Shown here one piece after another: positions 22,680 through 33,813 of a stretch of 64,000 nt of DNA. The notes under the pieces are model-generated. The model had not been told where the DNA came from. It was given only the letters and a program-made list of their open reading frames with translations, and did not search any database. Position numbers and translations under genes: made by a program. The stretch is from the NCBI GenBank assembly GCA_022570795.1, contig JAKUDP010000005.1, positions 124,001 through 188,000 on the forward strand, in the 5' to 3' direction. Origin of the DNA: Sphaerulina vaccinii. Taxonomy: Eukaryota; Ascomycota; Dothideomycetes; Mycosphaerellales; Mycosphaerellaceae. The number at the start of each line of letters is the position of its first letter. Positions within the stretch are counted from its first letter, which is position 1.

Positions 22680-23546
22680 CTTGCCTGAACGATGCTAGTA
22701 ACAAGGTATGATGGAGAGAAGCATTCGCATGTGAAGCTCGAAAGATGGAGCTTGGTGTGATGTCAGCCATCGACGCAAACCTGAGGCAACCACGCAGGAG
22801 TGAGTCGCTCCTTCCTTCTCGCTGCCCTCTCAGACTTCACTTACGCTACCCTTGCTCAAGCATCTGTCAACTATACGGCGAACTTGACTTGTAGCTTCAG
22901 CAGTGATTCGAAGCAAGGTGCAACAAGTCCGATGTCTCCCCCAGAAGCAGCATCTCGCAATACAAGAACTGCCATGATCTCAAAGATCTAGTGCTTCAGG
23001 GCGTACTGCGAGCCACCCAGGCGTATACTGCTCTCCTGCAGCCTCAAGAGCGATGAAGGACAAAGCAAGATGAGGGATAGACCAAGCATATATCGGTGTA
23101 TTGTTCTGATTCGCATACCCACTCGCAGACTGCTGCCAATACACGACAGTGTGATGACTCGAAGCTCAAACTGTGCACACAAACTGGCTCCAGCCATTAT
23201 CAGTGCCCGAAGCGACAGCCTTCCTGTTGCAGAGGTTTTCTCAGAGACATGAACCACGATTGCCTGCAGTTGCCTTCACAGTCCGCGCTTGCGGGCTTAG
23301 GCCGGCTTCGGGACCACCAAATATCGGGATTGCGAACAAGAGCCGATCACTAACGGTGAACGATATGTCTTGTATGCTTGCTAAAGTGGTGTTCAGGTCT
23401 AGAAGCTATTGTTAGTAGACCAGCCGCTTCGATCTGGACGATCATTCATTCGTATTTAGCAGTATATAGCGTGAGTCGAAGCTCTCGTCTCACAACCCGA
23501 TCCCACAACCACTTTTCCCACTCATAGAGGTATTCGAGCCAGCAAC
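22680..23546. other. Intergenic, no gene supported
   Basis: This is an 870-bp gap between the divergent Fmp46-like gene and the small secreted protein gene. A 63-codon frame at 22800 starts with GTG and is not a credible gene. Confidence 0.45.
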
Positions 23547-23974
23547 ATGGAGAAAGTCTTGTCATTCTACGCTGTAGCCCTGCTACTCGCTGCTTCAAGC
23601 GTCACAGCTGAACTTCCTGGACCAAACTTCAAATACTGTAATCGTGGTACAGCCGGGACTAACTTCTGCGGTAAGTCGCTTATCGTGAAAACATAACGAG
23701 ACTCGCTACTGTGTCCTTAGTCTTTGTGCTAACTACATTGCAGAACCTCGAGGATGGCATACATACTGGTAAAGCCTCTTTCCTCTCCGATGTATTGTCA
23801 CCGTCTCGGACTAACCCCTACTCCAGCTGCTCAGGATTGCCAGCGTCTGAAGGAGAATTCCAGTATGTCAAGGAAGTCTATGCCACAGCCAACAACCCTC
23901 AGGGCAACCGCAACTGCGTGGAAGATCCAAACTTCAAAGGCACATATCTTGGTCAAGTGTTCTGCGCGAAGTAG
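23547..23974 (+). CDS. Small secreted cysteine-rich protein, candidate effector
   Basis: Three exons (23547-23670, 23744-23768, 23827-23974) give 98 residues. The first 21 (MEKVLSFYAVALLLAASSVTA) form a clear signal peptide with a TA-E cleavage site. The mature part of about 77 residues has six cysteines spaced C-x9-C-x8-CC-x28-C-x15-C, consistent with three disulphides. Phases match through a 25-bp middle exon (G|AA CCT ... TG|C). Small size, secretion and even cysteine number are the usual marks of fungal apoplastic effectors or antimicrobial peptides. I know no named family with this spacing. Function is inference; it could also be a cell-wall or defence peptide. No homologous gene is adjacent. 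Confidence 0.75.
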
Positions 23975-24443
23975 GAGGACAGCGCATATGCTTTCGTACT
24001 GTTGTGAAGGGTTCCAGCAGGTAAGACCTCCACATATGTCTCAGATGGTGAAGAGCTTGTGCTGACTTGGGAATGCGAGTAGGTTACTGTATTCCAATTC
24101 CAATGACTACGCGCGGCTTTCTTAGGTGTTGCGATATCACTACCTGAAAGTCGTTCATCATCTATACTCTTGTCATTCCATGCTTATGCTCAGCCTATCC
24201 ATGAGGCTATAGGTACTGTACAAGACCCTCATACCTCGCGCCGCTACATTATACACCACTTTTGTACTGATATTGATGATCTCCCTTTTATGAAGACAGC
24301 CCATAGCCAAAGCGACAATGAATCGGAATTGACCTCGACTCGTATCACTGCTCGGTCAGAAGCACACCGCCGTCTTCCGAGGAAGCGGTCGAAGTACGTG
24401 ACAAGTGATTGAGTGCATCGAGGCCGAGGCTTGTGGTGTCATG
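23975..24443. other. Intergenic, convergent 3' regions
   Basis: A gap between the small secreted protein gene and the Mam3-like gene, which converge. No signal is seen. Confidence 0.5.
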
Positions 24444-26830
24444 CTAATCACCAGGAGGAGAATTTGTGCCCTTCTTCTTCTTGCCTCGCTTCTTCCTCTT
24501 CTTCTTGTCCCCGTTCGAGGTCGACTTAGCGTGGTCTTGCGTGTCAACATCGTTCGCGCTATCCGCAGCACCATCATTGCCCATGGAATGTTGTCCGCTG
24601 CCTTGTCTTGATGTACCAGTCGAGACGTGCCCGTCCTGTGAGCCCGAGCCATCTTCACTGGAGGAAGTCGTCTCCAGGACAGTCTTCTTGAAGCCTCCCA
24701 CCTCAATGGTGGACTCCGTGATGGAGCCCGAACGAGCTTGTAGCCGCTTCTTACCTCGACCGTTATCGTTCGTAGATTTGCTGAGTTCACCGACCTGGTC
24801 ATCATCCTCTTCTATCTTCTGTTGGGCGCCGACAACCAGTTTCTCCGGCAGGATGAGTGGTCCAGGCTCTGTGGTGGACTCCTCCTTGCCTTCTTCGTTT
24901 GCTCCTTTAGCTTCTTCGCGTTCAGCTTGTTGTTGAGCATCGCGACCAAGCGCACTGGTAGGTCCTTCTTGCTGCTGATCAACAGGCACGGGAGATGCGT
25001 TCTCTTGTGCCAACCTGTTCGCTTCCTGCACTGTCAAACGAGACGCCTCAGGTGAGCTAAGTCGTCGCTGTGGAGGGCTCGTCATAGTCCCGTACACAGC
25101 TGCAGCACCTCCGGAGGCACCTCGTGGCCGGCCAGATTTGAGTGCCTCAACGGCATCATCGACATGTGGGTGGCTGGGATCCAATTTGTGAGGTTCTTCG
25201 TGAACAACGCCTGTCGTGATCGGCTTGTTCTCCGGGATCGTGCCGACTCCCGGCTTGATCGCTATGTTGGTGAATTTCGTTGACTTGGGGTGGCTCGCTG
25301 CGTTGCTTGGTCCAAGATGCTTCAAATGCTCCTTCAAATCAGACGGATTACTGCGTACAGCAACGGGTCGTTGCTTATTGCCATCCAGCTTCCTGTCAGA
25401 TGCGGTGCTGCTCTTCCTACGCATCATGAACGTAGTCTGACCATTCTGAAGACTGGAATTGCGGGCTCGATCGACACCCTTCTTCCCCAAAAGGGGTTGG
25501 TTTTCGTCAGACTCTTTGCCGTCCTCCTCGTCGTCCACGGCGTTACCCTGCTCTGCTGTGCGACCACGGAACTTGTTCTTCGGAGCAGGTGCCGCGCGGC
25601 GGATAGCCTTATGTACGTCGACGAAGACATCAGACTCGTCGATGATCTCCTCTCCGATGAGCTCCTCAATCACGTCCTCCAGAGTGACAACGCCAGTTGC
25701 ACCCATGTCTTTACCTGGAAAGTCGGACACGAGTACCATGTGGCTCTTGCCTTCTTGGAAGAAGTTGATGATATCGAGACACGAAGTGTGAGGTGCGGTC
25801 TCTGGAAGTGTCGCTAGCGCAAAGTCGCGAACTCGCTTACAATCTTCCGGGTCGTATGTGATCAGGATTTTGACCAGAAGCATGCCAATGAAGTTCCTCT
25901 CGTTATCAGGGATATAGATGGGTATGCGAGAGTAACCTTGGCTGAGTATGATGTCCATCATTCGCTCATCCAGGACGGTATCCGCACTCATAGTGAAGAC
26001 ATCTTGCATCGGGGTCATGATGTCTCCCACGGGCTTATCCTTTAGATCCAGCACGCTGTTGATGATCGTCACCTCGTCTTCCATTAGCTGCTCGCCAGCT
26101 CCACCACCCAACGTCTTGTGCAGAGTGACCAGCGTCTTGAGCCCTGCCTTCTTGTACATGGTACCATGCTCTTCGCCCAGTAGGTAGTCGAGCAATTTCG
26201 CAGTAGGCCATGCTATTGGAGACATGATCCACATGAGGGCGAGAACTGCTGGTGCCATAAAGGCTCCAATAGACAGACCATAGCGCACACAGACAGACTG
26301 AGGAGCGACCTCACCGAAGATGACTACACACATATTAGCATTGCCCTCACTTTCGCATGCTCTCGCGTTCGCCCAGTGTACCTACCAATTAGCACGGTAC
26401 TGCTGACGACCGCCGGCCATCCGCCGCCCAGACTTCGATCCAGAACAATGGGCAAAGTCTCGTTGGTAATAACATTGCTCAGTAGTAATGTCACCAAGAC
26501 CCAATGCTTGCCCTTGTTCAACAGCTTGAGCACTTTTGCGGCATGTCTCTTCTCGCTTCCCTCTCCACTTGTTGCGATGACCTGCAAATACGTCTCATCC
26601 TGGCCCATCAAAGCAATCGTCAGACCAGCAAAGACACCGCCCAGCAACACCAGGAAGACTGCCACGGAAAGATAGATCCACAGACTCGGATCGTCCGCGT
26701 CTTTTGGCGAATCGTCATCGTGCTCGTACGCGTGCGTCGTGTTGCTGCCGAAGAACTGGAGGGATAGAGGCGCGGCGCTCGCGAGCGGCATTAGACATAG
26801 TCGTGCAGCCGTCAAAATGGCTGGCCTCAT
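24444..26830 (-). CDS. MAM3: Mam3/CNNM-type DUF21-CBS membrane protein
   Basis: Two exons, 26386-26830 and 24444-26323, give 774 residues from MRPAILTAARLCLMPLASAA (signal-anchor-like). Residues about 50-215 are a DUF21/CNNM transmembrane domain: FAGLTIALMGQDE, LLLSNVITNETLPIVLD, LIVIFGEVAPQSVCVRYGL. Two CBS motifs follow (about 250-375): GDIMTPMQDVFTMSADTVLD, GYSRIPIYIPD and GVVTLEDVIEELIGEEIIDE. The Ser/Glu-rich tail ends in a lysine block (KKKRKKRGKKKKG). Yeast Mam3 is a vacuolar membrane protein linked to manganese, cobalt and zinc homeostasis; the human CNNM relatives handle magnesium. The intron junction (V codon split G|TC) restores the CNNM motif. Starts upstream of 26830 give non-hydrophobic leader. 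Confidence 0.93.
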
Positions 26831-27933
26831 CGTCGCCAACGCGCGGTTCGTGTTGCTGCCATATTGGCGACGGGAGTGCTGGAGTCGTGAGGCTCCGGCT
26901 CTGCTCGACATTAAAGAATATCTGACACCGTCCTGGCTCCGGAGAATAGACACAATGTCTGGAGTGGATCTGGGTAGACTGTTGTGTTCAGGCAGGCTCG
27001 CCAGGAAGGAAGAACGAGATGTTTTCGTGGTGCCGGAGAGTGGGTCCAGTACAGTAAACCTTGTCACGTAACGATCAATATTGTTGAACCAAATGATGAG
27101 TGGAAGGTCAAGGTTGAACAAGATCCGGTCACGAAGTGTATGAGTTCTAGTCTTCGATCACACCACAGCGCTTACACTAGCATTATCACCGTGCTCGTGC
27201 AACCATGAGATCATGAGAGCCTGGTCGTCGCAGCGCAAAGAAGAGCTACCCATGCCAGTTCTTGGACAGCGTCATACGCGGCTGAAGCGAGCGACGTTCA
27301 CTCGTTCACTCGATGGACTTCGTTCTTTCCAAAACGTGCTTCAGAGGAAGAGGAAGACCAGACCACGTCGCGGACAGCTCGACTTCTGCCTCTCACTTCT
27401 GCGACGATGATGAAGAAGGACTTGCCACATGATTGTTCAGACGACTGCAACGACTATTCCACGTCCTTCTGTCCAATGACAGGCCCCCAATGGCAACCTT
27501 GATCGACGAGAAGGGTGCCCAGCGCGCTTGGGGCCAAACGCCTGCACCTTGCACTGGGAATCCACGACAAGGAATCAAATGTTCACGTATACCGATCTGG
27601 TATCTTCTCACGCGACCCTATTCTGCGAGGAACCTCCATGGTCGATAGCTTGAGGCCCTGCTCAGGAATGAACATGCTACAGAGCCCAGCCGAAAGACGA
27701 TTGCCGCTATCACCATCGTGTTCGCAAAGCATATCCTACTAGTACTATGAGTACTATGCCGCGCCGCGCGTCCGGAACCTGCTCTGCTCTCGCTTCAAAC
27801 CTTGTGTCCACCGACTCCAATACGTTCGCGCAGATGCGCCAGGCCCTCCTTGCGAGCGAAATGCCTCACGACAGCTACAGCTTCACCACCAGTCGTACTA
27901 GCGGCCTTTTGCTTGAACCAGTCTGGATTAGCG
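26831..27933. other. Intergenic between Mam3-like and MFS genes
   Basis: A 1.1-kb stretch with only short overlapping frames. It should hold the Mam3-like promoter and the MFS transporter 3' region. Confidence 0.45.
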
Positions 27934-29652
27934 TCACCAGCTGGCCTGAAACTTCGAACGAGCTCGCAGTCTTGGTCCGTTGTGGTAAATGGCGAATAGC
28001 CCAAAGATGCAGCATGTCATCAGTCCTGCGAGCAGACTGCAGCCTCCGCCGATACCTAAGGTTACGAACATGGGCCGCGCGAACAGCACAGCAGCTAGGG
28101 CGAAGGAACTTCTCGTGAAGTCCGATGCCGCGAACAAGCTCGCTGTGAAGCGTGGTTGATATGCCGCCAGATAGTTCAGCGTTGCCTGGAAGATTGGAAA
28201 CACTCCAGCTGGATATAGTGCGACTCCTATCATGGAAACGGCCCAAGAAATCTCTGCCTTCGAAGCCCACCCAAACAGCAAGAGGCCAATTGGAGGTATG
28301 AAGCACGAGAACAGTGCCGGTACCAAGATCTGTTCAGGTCGCATTGTCTCTCCGGCTTGCACTGGGGGCTTCTGAGGAAGGGCAGCGTATGAGCAGACGA
28401 CTCCCGTTTCTGTAGATTGAACGGAGGTGTTGACAATATGTGACTACTTACACGATATAGGCAGAGAAACCCCAGGTATCCCGACACCGACACGAAACTA
28501 CCGATCGCCAACGGAAGGAACGCAAGTCCTAGCTGGAGCAGAGAGAAGCCATAGATTTCCTGGTACACCATCGGGAACGCCTCAAAAAACGAGTAATAGA
28601 TGCCGTAAATCAGGCAAAGGTAGATGTTGATGAAGAGCACGGCAGGATCCAGGAGCGTGATTCGGAAGGGCACGAGCAGTGAGTCAACCACGATGGTCCT
28701 GGCGTCCAGACCATGTTGCGAGATCTCGGACTGAGCTCTAATACATTCGTTACCCGTCACTGACCGCAATCGCTTGGCACGATGGTAAAGGATTGTATCA
28801 GGGCTCGTTTCTGGTAGAAACATCATCATGGCTAAGACGGGAGCAGAGGCGATCAGGATCTCCCAAATGGAAAACCGCCAGCCGAGATGGGTAATTGCAG
28901 CTCCCGCAACGATAGTTCCTACCACTGGGGCGACAAAGCATGCCGCGCCCCGTACACTCAAAGCTATGGGCGTGTACGCTGCATCATACACATCTGCAAT
29001 GCTCGCGCCTCCAGTAGCCAAGATTGGACTCCCGAAGAACCCTTGAAGGAAACGCAGAAACATGAATGCAGGAGCATTGTAGACAAGTGCCGTCGGAATC
29101 GTAACGATCATGAAGGCCACGAAAGTGAAGATGTAAGGCTTGGTACGCCCAATGCTAGGCACCTCGCTCAAAGGAGACCAGAGAAGCGGACCTATGCCGT
29201 AACCGAGTCTGTTTGCTTACGTGGAGTCAGTCACGAACGTTTCGAGAAGTGTTCGAAGAACGGATGACTTACACGAATAAGCCAAGGCCAAGCGAGGTGT
29301 ACTCGTAGCCGGTGCTGAACTCCTCAATGAAAATCGCGTGGCTGGGTGTCCATATCGGCGCCGACATGTACACAACAAAGGCACACGCTGCAACATTGGC
29401 CGTGACCCAGAGCTTCTTGGCAGATGACCAGTTCTGAGGATTCTCTGGATCTTCGCGAGTGTACCAGTCGCACAGCACAGTGCTGCTGGGGTTCACCGAT
29501 CCGGGATCTGACTTGTCTTCAGATGACACATTTTCTTTCCAAGCTTGGTACTTGAATGCGGGTATCTCCTCAGGGTATGGAAGTTTTCCAGGTCCAAACA
29601 GTCGAAGTATTGCCCCGGCAGGAGTGTCTCGTATGGAACGCAATAGGCTCAT
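27934..29652 (-). CDS. MFS multidrug transporter, DHA1-like
   Basis: Three exons, 29273-29652, 28454-29208 and 27934-28409, give 536 residues, right for drug:H+ antiporters of the DHA1 group. The cytosolic N-terminus carries NPQNWSSAKKLWVT, a hallmark of this group. Helix sequences include LGYGIGPLLWSPLSE, FLRFLQGFFGSPILATGGAS, FVAPVVGTIVAGAAITHLGWR and, after the loop, LVPALFSCFIPPIGLLLFGW. The second intron needs the donor CGTGTAAG at 28453 rather than the neighbouring GTAAGT two bases on; only the former preserves the frame into the last exon. The family exports toxic organic compounds across the plasma membrane; substrates are unknown. It is divergent from a C2H2 regulator with a shared promoter. 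Confidence 0.88.
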
Positions 29653-30034
29653 TGTTTTGATGCGGCAGAAACGGTGCTTGGAGGAAGGTGCAGAGCACAC
29701 AGAGACGAACGTTGGGAGACGTTATCTGATACTCACCAGATGATGGGCTATGAGAGACCCGTGGGTCGTGACATCTGCTCGCAGAGCCTTGCTTCATTGC
29801 TTGGTAAGAGAGATGAGGCTTCTGTCATGGCGTTGGAGTACATTTTGGAGAGATGGGCCCTTCGACTTTCTTCGGAATGTGCTTGCCAATCACATTGGGA
29901 GGATCTGCTTACAAACGTCGCCAGGGCTCCATTGCGAGGCTTGTCCACTCCGAACTTGGGGCTTGTTTCTCTTCCATTGTTCCCACATCGACCTTGCTTG
30001 CTCACAGATCAATCTCCAAACAGTCGTATCCAGT
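29653..30034. promoter_or_regulatory. Shared divergent promoter, transporter and regulator
   Basis: These 382 bp separate the start codons of the MFS pump (minus) and the C2H2 regulator (plus). No operator can be named by eye. Confidence 0.5.
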
Positions 30035-32510
30035 ATGACGACGGCTAAGCCGCACGAATGCAGATACTGCCACAGAAGCTTTGCAAGGTCGGAGCACCTG
30101 AAGCGACACATCAAGACTCGTATAGAGTTGTTCCCAGGCTTGGAGAGGGCTCATCTAACTTATCGAGCAGACACGAACGAGAAGCCCTTTCGCTGCCCTT
30201 GCGGTCAGGCTTTCACTAGGAAAGATCTACTCAAGAGACACGAACAAGTTGGACGCCACTGGGGATCAAGCGATGCCTCCACTCCCACACAATCTTCTGA
30301 CAGCTCTGCCGCCCAACATAGCGATTCACAAGAGCCCTCCACGCATGGTCAATCTGGAGAACCGACTGTTTCGAATGTCAGCATGCTCAACTTCGAGAGT
30401 CAGACTTCACCAGATATAGATGTGTTCGACTCCGAGGCCTTCCACAACTTCGATTCCTTCATCTCGACTATGGGAATGAACATGCCTTTCGAAATGGATA
30501 TGTTCGGCGGAGGCTTACACAATGAGCCTACTCCTGCTCCATCAGGGCGTACGGAGATGCTGATGCTCCACAGGCATCCAGATCTGCCAAACACCCACGA
30601 GTCCTACCAGTGTCGTTCAGTTGCGCCTGGCGTAAGACGCTTGGAGTTCGCGGACGCAGATGCCGACGAGCTGGCGGAGTTGAGACCAATGCCCTGCCCG
30701 TGGGGCTTTACGACTCTCCAGCGGGAAGAGCTACAGACAGTCTCGACTGTACATCAGACTGGTACAGAAGCCTTTCGAGTACCCTCGCGACTGGGACTGG
30801 GCAGATACATTTCCGCTTACTTCGACGAGTTCCACCACCACTTCCCTTGCATACATGCAACGACTTTCCGCCCCCAAGCGTTGTGCGCTACGGCTCCTGA
30901 GCTTGTACTAGCCATTGCCGCGTGCGGTGCAGTATGTAAGTACGAGGTGAAGACTGCTGTTCGGATATGGCATGTGGCCAGAAGAATCACATTGGACAAA
31001 TGGACCGAGTCTGGTATTACCATGACGGTGAGCGAGAGACTACGGGCTGCACAGGCAGCAATGCTACTCACGCACTTCGCAATACTGCATTGCAAGTCAA
31101 GGTAAGCAGTAGTAGCTGGGTAGACACACATCCTTTCAGTATCACACCGAGCTGAAGTCTACCATGGCGACAAGCTCGAGGACAGACTGCTTGCAACACA
31201 GTCATTCATTTCGGAAATACCTGCTTACAGTTACTGCTTTAGGGCAATGCAAGCCTCATCTGAACTGCGAGAACTATTGCGAGAGTATGCTCGTCAGCAA
31301 CAGGATGGAAACCAAACAGAGGAAGAGTGGCCTGATTGGATCCTGGCTGAGGGTCAGAGACGAACGATCTGCTGCATATATAACATTCTTGACATGATCA
31401 GCACGACATACGATGTGCCATCTTTGCTGTTCGTAAGTGAGCTTGACGTACAGCTGCCATCGTCAACAGCAGAAGTAAGTCTCCGCGATCCTCTTTCTAG
31501 ACCATGCCATTTTGTACTGACATATGATCGATTCTTAAGTGGACAGCACCTTCTGAGAACAGTTGGATACTTGCAAGGAAACACGCTCGCACCCCAATTA
31601 CTTTACGAGCAGCTCTTGACGCGCTTTTCTCTCCTCAGGAAGTCAACTACCTGCATTCGCCACTAGCCAACCTCGTCTTGATGAATGCTCTCTTGCAGAG
31701 ATTGTACCTAAGCAGGCAAATGCAAATGCAATATCAAGATTGCTTGCGAGACGCAGACGCGCAGGAGATTCAGTAAGCCGTGTCGAAGTTCTTGAGGCCG
31801 TTGTGCATAGCCGGCTAACAAGTAATTACAGAAGTGCGCTGGAAAGATGGACATCTGCATGGCAGTCTGCACGAGAGTCAATGCTTGATCCTCGCAACCC
31901 AGACTCGTCAAACTCTTTCAGTGCCACCTCACTACTTGGTCTTGCACACTTGCGCCTGTGCACTGGCTTCGCATCGTGCAGACAGCTCGCTTCGTGGGAC
32001 TCAGATAAAATCGCCCTCAACCTGTTCCAATCGCCTTTACCACGCCGAACACCTCGACTCGCACCAGCACTCTTGCACGCTACGCAAGGACTCTATATCC
32101 CAGTGAAGCTAGGCCTCGAATGGGTCAGCCGCAATCACTTCTTGCACTGGGATCTTTCTGTCTTCCTGTACTATCTCGAGGCTGCAGTCTTTCTCTCGAA
32201 GTGGCTGCTAAGCGTGGCAGATTCTCTGCACGATACACCCATGTCAGACACTGAGCTCAACATCATGAAGACTTTGCAACGCATCACCGAAGACATCGAT
32301 GAGTCCTTGGATCCTCTCGAAGAAGCTGAATACCAGGAGGGCATGCCGATCCCTCACGACGACACTGCAGACTTGGCTCGCAACCTAGCAGTCCGCATTG
32401 CAGCCACTTGGGCGAGATTATTCGCGCACCACAACAGTCCATGGCCCATTGTCGATCTCATAGGCAAAAGCTTAGCCATCTATGCACGTCTGGTTCGAGA
32501 GCAGAACTGA
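30035..32510 (+). CDS. C2H2 zinc-finger regulator with fungal-specific trans domain
   Basis: Five exons (30035-30119, 30171-31091, 31140-31474, 31540-31772, 31832-32510) give 750 residues. Finger 1 is CRYCHRSFARSEHLKRHIKTH, whose last histidine codon is split by intron 1. Finger 2 is CPCGQAFTRKDLLKRHEQVGRH, with C-x-C spacing often seen in this fungal subgroup. A Ser/Thr-rich linker leads to a PF04082-like region (LGRYISAYFDEFHHHFPCIH, WPDWILAEGQRRTICCIYNI, LDVQLPSS). Intron 2 uses GCAAGT as donor: a GC-AG intron. The nearby GTAAGC donor would put the rest out of frame. Acceptors at 31139, 31151 and 31157 are all in frame; I chose the first for its pyrimidine tract. A nuclear DNA-binding activator is expected, possibly of the divergent pump. 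Confidence 0.85.
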
Positions 32511-32521
32511 AATGCCTCGGT

Positions 32522-33260
32522 ATGAAGCAGTGTCGGGGGCAGAAGAACAGACCACTTCCCTCCAGTGGTCACGCTGTCCTGTTCATCGCTGGCCTTCCTC
32601 CCATTCACCAACCATGGCGATGGAGGTAAGCCCGCAGAACAGAGAGAAGCAGTAGAGGTAACGGAGACAACCTAGCCAAAGTGTCCATATTGAACGACTC
32701 TTTCAGCAAAACCCCAGCCGTTTACCATCTAGAGGCAAATACAGTGTGCGGCGGCAATGTGAAAAACCACAGGACCTTTTCATGTCACGCAGTTCGTGCC
32801 AAGTACGTTGTCTCGTCATCCAAGCCGCCACGCTGGAATAGGGAAAGCCATTTCTATGATATGCACCACTTCCGACTGCAGTTCTTTTCACCTCCTCATC
32901 AGCGCAAGCCGAATCTTGACTACTGAATTCAAATCCAACAAAATCTTTCATGGCTGATATAGACCTCCAACGCAATCTACGCCACCATATGCGTGGCCAA
33001 TTCCGGAGTTCTTCGAGATGCTGAAGTTCTATTTTCGAGAGCTGAAGTACATTCCTCTTACTCAAGAGCAGGTTGAGGAGGACTTTGATGATGAAACAGA
33101 CACCGAAGTCGAGGACACTGAACCTGCCTCCATCTTTCCCAGAGTACGCGAGATCTTTCCGCAACATGGATGGCCGGATTTAACACAATATCGTAAATAT
33201 GACTGCATTCGAGCTGTTGGGGAAGAATGGGAGAGCTTCTGTCATCGTGTTTATGACTAG
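32522..33260 (+). CDS. Hypothetical acidic protein, 3' exon more secure than 5' part
   Basis: A model with exons 32522-32625, 32707-32802 and 32963-33260 keeps frame and gives 165 residues. Only the last exon looks clearly coding: PPTQSTPPYAWPIPEFFEML, then FYFRELKYIPLTQEQVEE, an acidic run of D, E and T, and YDCIRAVGEEWESFCHRVYD at the end. The proposed start lies 12 bp after the previous stop codon, which argues against the first exon; the true start may be elsewhere or this may be a decayed gene. No family is recognised. Confidence 0.35.
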
Positions 33261-33459
33261 TTTCTAGTAGTCGATGCCGGTAATGTACATACTTTTTACA
33301 GAGTCTAGCTATGATACGTTTGTACAAAGCGCTATAAAGCGATGAGTGGTGATGATGTGGTGCTGCAGCAGAGCAAGCACATGTGGCATGCAAAGTCATG
33401 AGATGCAAACTCATCTACATCTTCATATCAATAGCATGATAAGAGTTCCGTTTGGAGGA

Positions 33460-33813
33460 TTAGGCATAGGAACGCTTCGTTCTACCAGTAGGGCCGGCTT
33501 GGGCCTGTGACTTGATTCTCTCACGCAGATGTTTCGGGATGAGACTGGGGTCTTCTCGTGTAAGTTCGGGATCACTTTCAACGCCTGATGAGAATCGTCT
33601 TTTCGGGTTCGCTGCCTTCTTCGTAATCTCTCCATCAATGTGATTGATAGGCTCTTCCGCGGGCTCATCGACAGGCTCATCGACAGGCTCATCGACAGGC
33701 TCATCGACAGGCTCATCGACGCTGCGCTGATCGGCTCCCTGGCTTGTCGACGATGCTGTTTGGGAATCCTTCGACTCCAGACTGGGTCCCTGTTGTGTAG
33801 ATGCAGAATCGCT
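33460..33813 (-). pseudogene. In-frame open tail behind the CLU1 stop codon
   Basis: Immediately after the CLU1 TAG, the same frame stays open for 117 codons to a TAA at 33460-33462. The tail reads SDSASTQQGPSLESKDSQT, then five VDEP units from a 12-bp minisatellite, then EITKKAANPKRRFSSG, then DPSLIPKHLRERIKSQAQAG and RTKRSYA. The KK-ANPKRR motif repeats the final residues of CLU1 itself (KKKTANPKRRQKV). Composition is protein-like. Either CLU1 once ended here and a nonsense change shortened it, or the stop is bypassed by splicing or readthrough. No good donor precedes the TAG; GTGTAG is the only local candidate. There is no independent ATG in this frame. Confidence 0.55.
33662..33721. repeat. 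12-bp minisatellite, five units
   Basis: Five tandem copies of GGCTCATCGACA (the last with one end change) span 33662-33721. Read on the minus strand in the frame of the CLU1 tail they encode repeated Val-Asp-Glu-Pro. The unit length keeps frame whatever the copy number. Confidence 0.92.

Noticed and set aside
22800..22991. 63-codon frame with a hydrophobic start
   Set aside because: It begins with GTG, has no ATG and no cysteine pattern; not a credible secreted protein.
32703..33167. 154-codon minus-strand frame
   Set aside because: It is antisense to the protein-like plus-strand exon ending at 33260 and has no motif.
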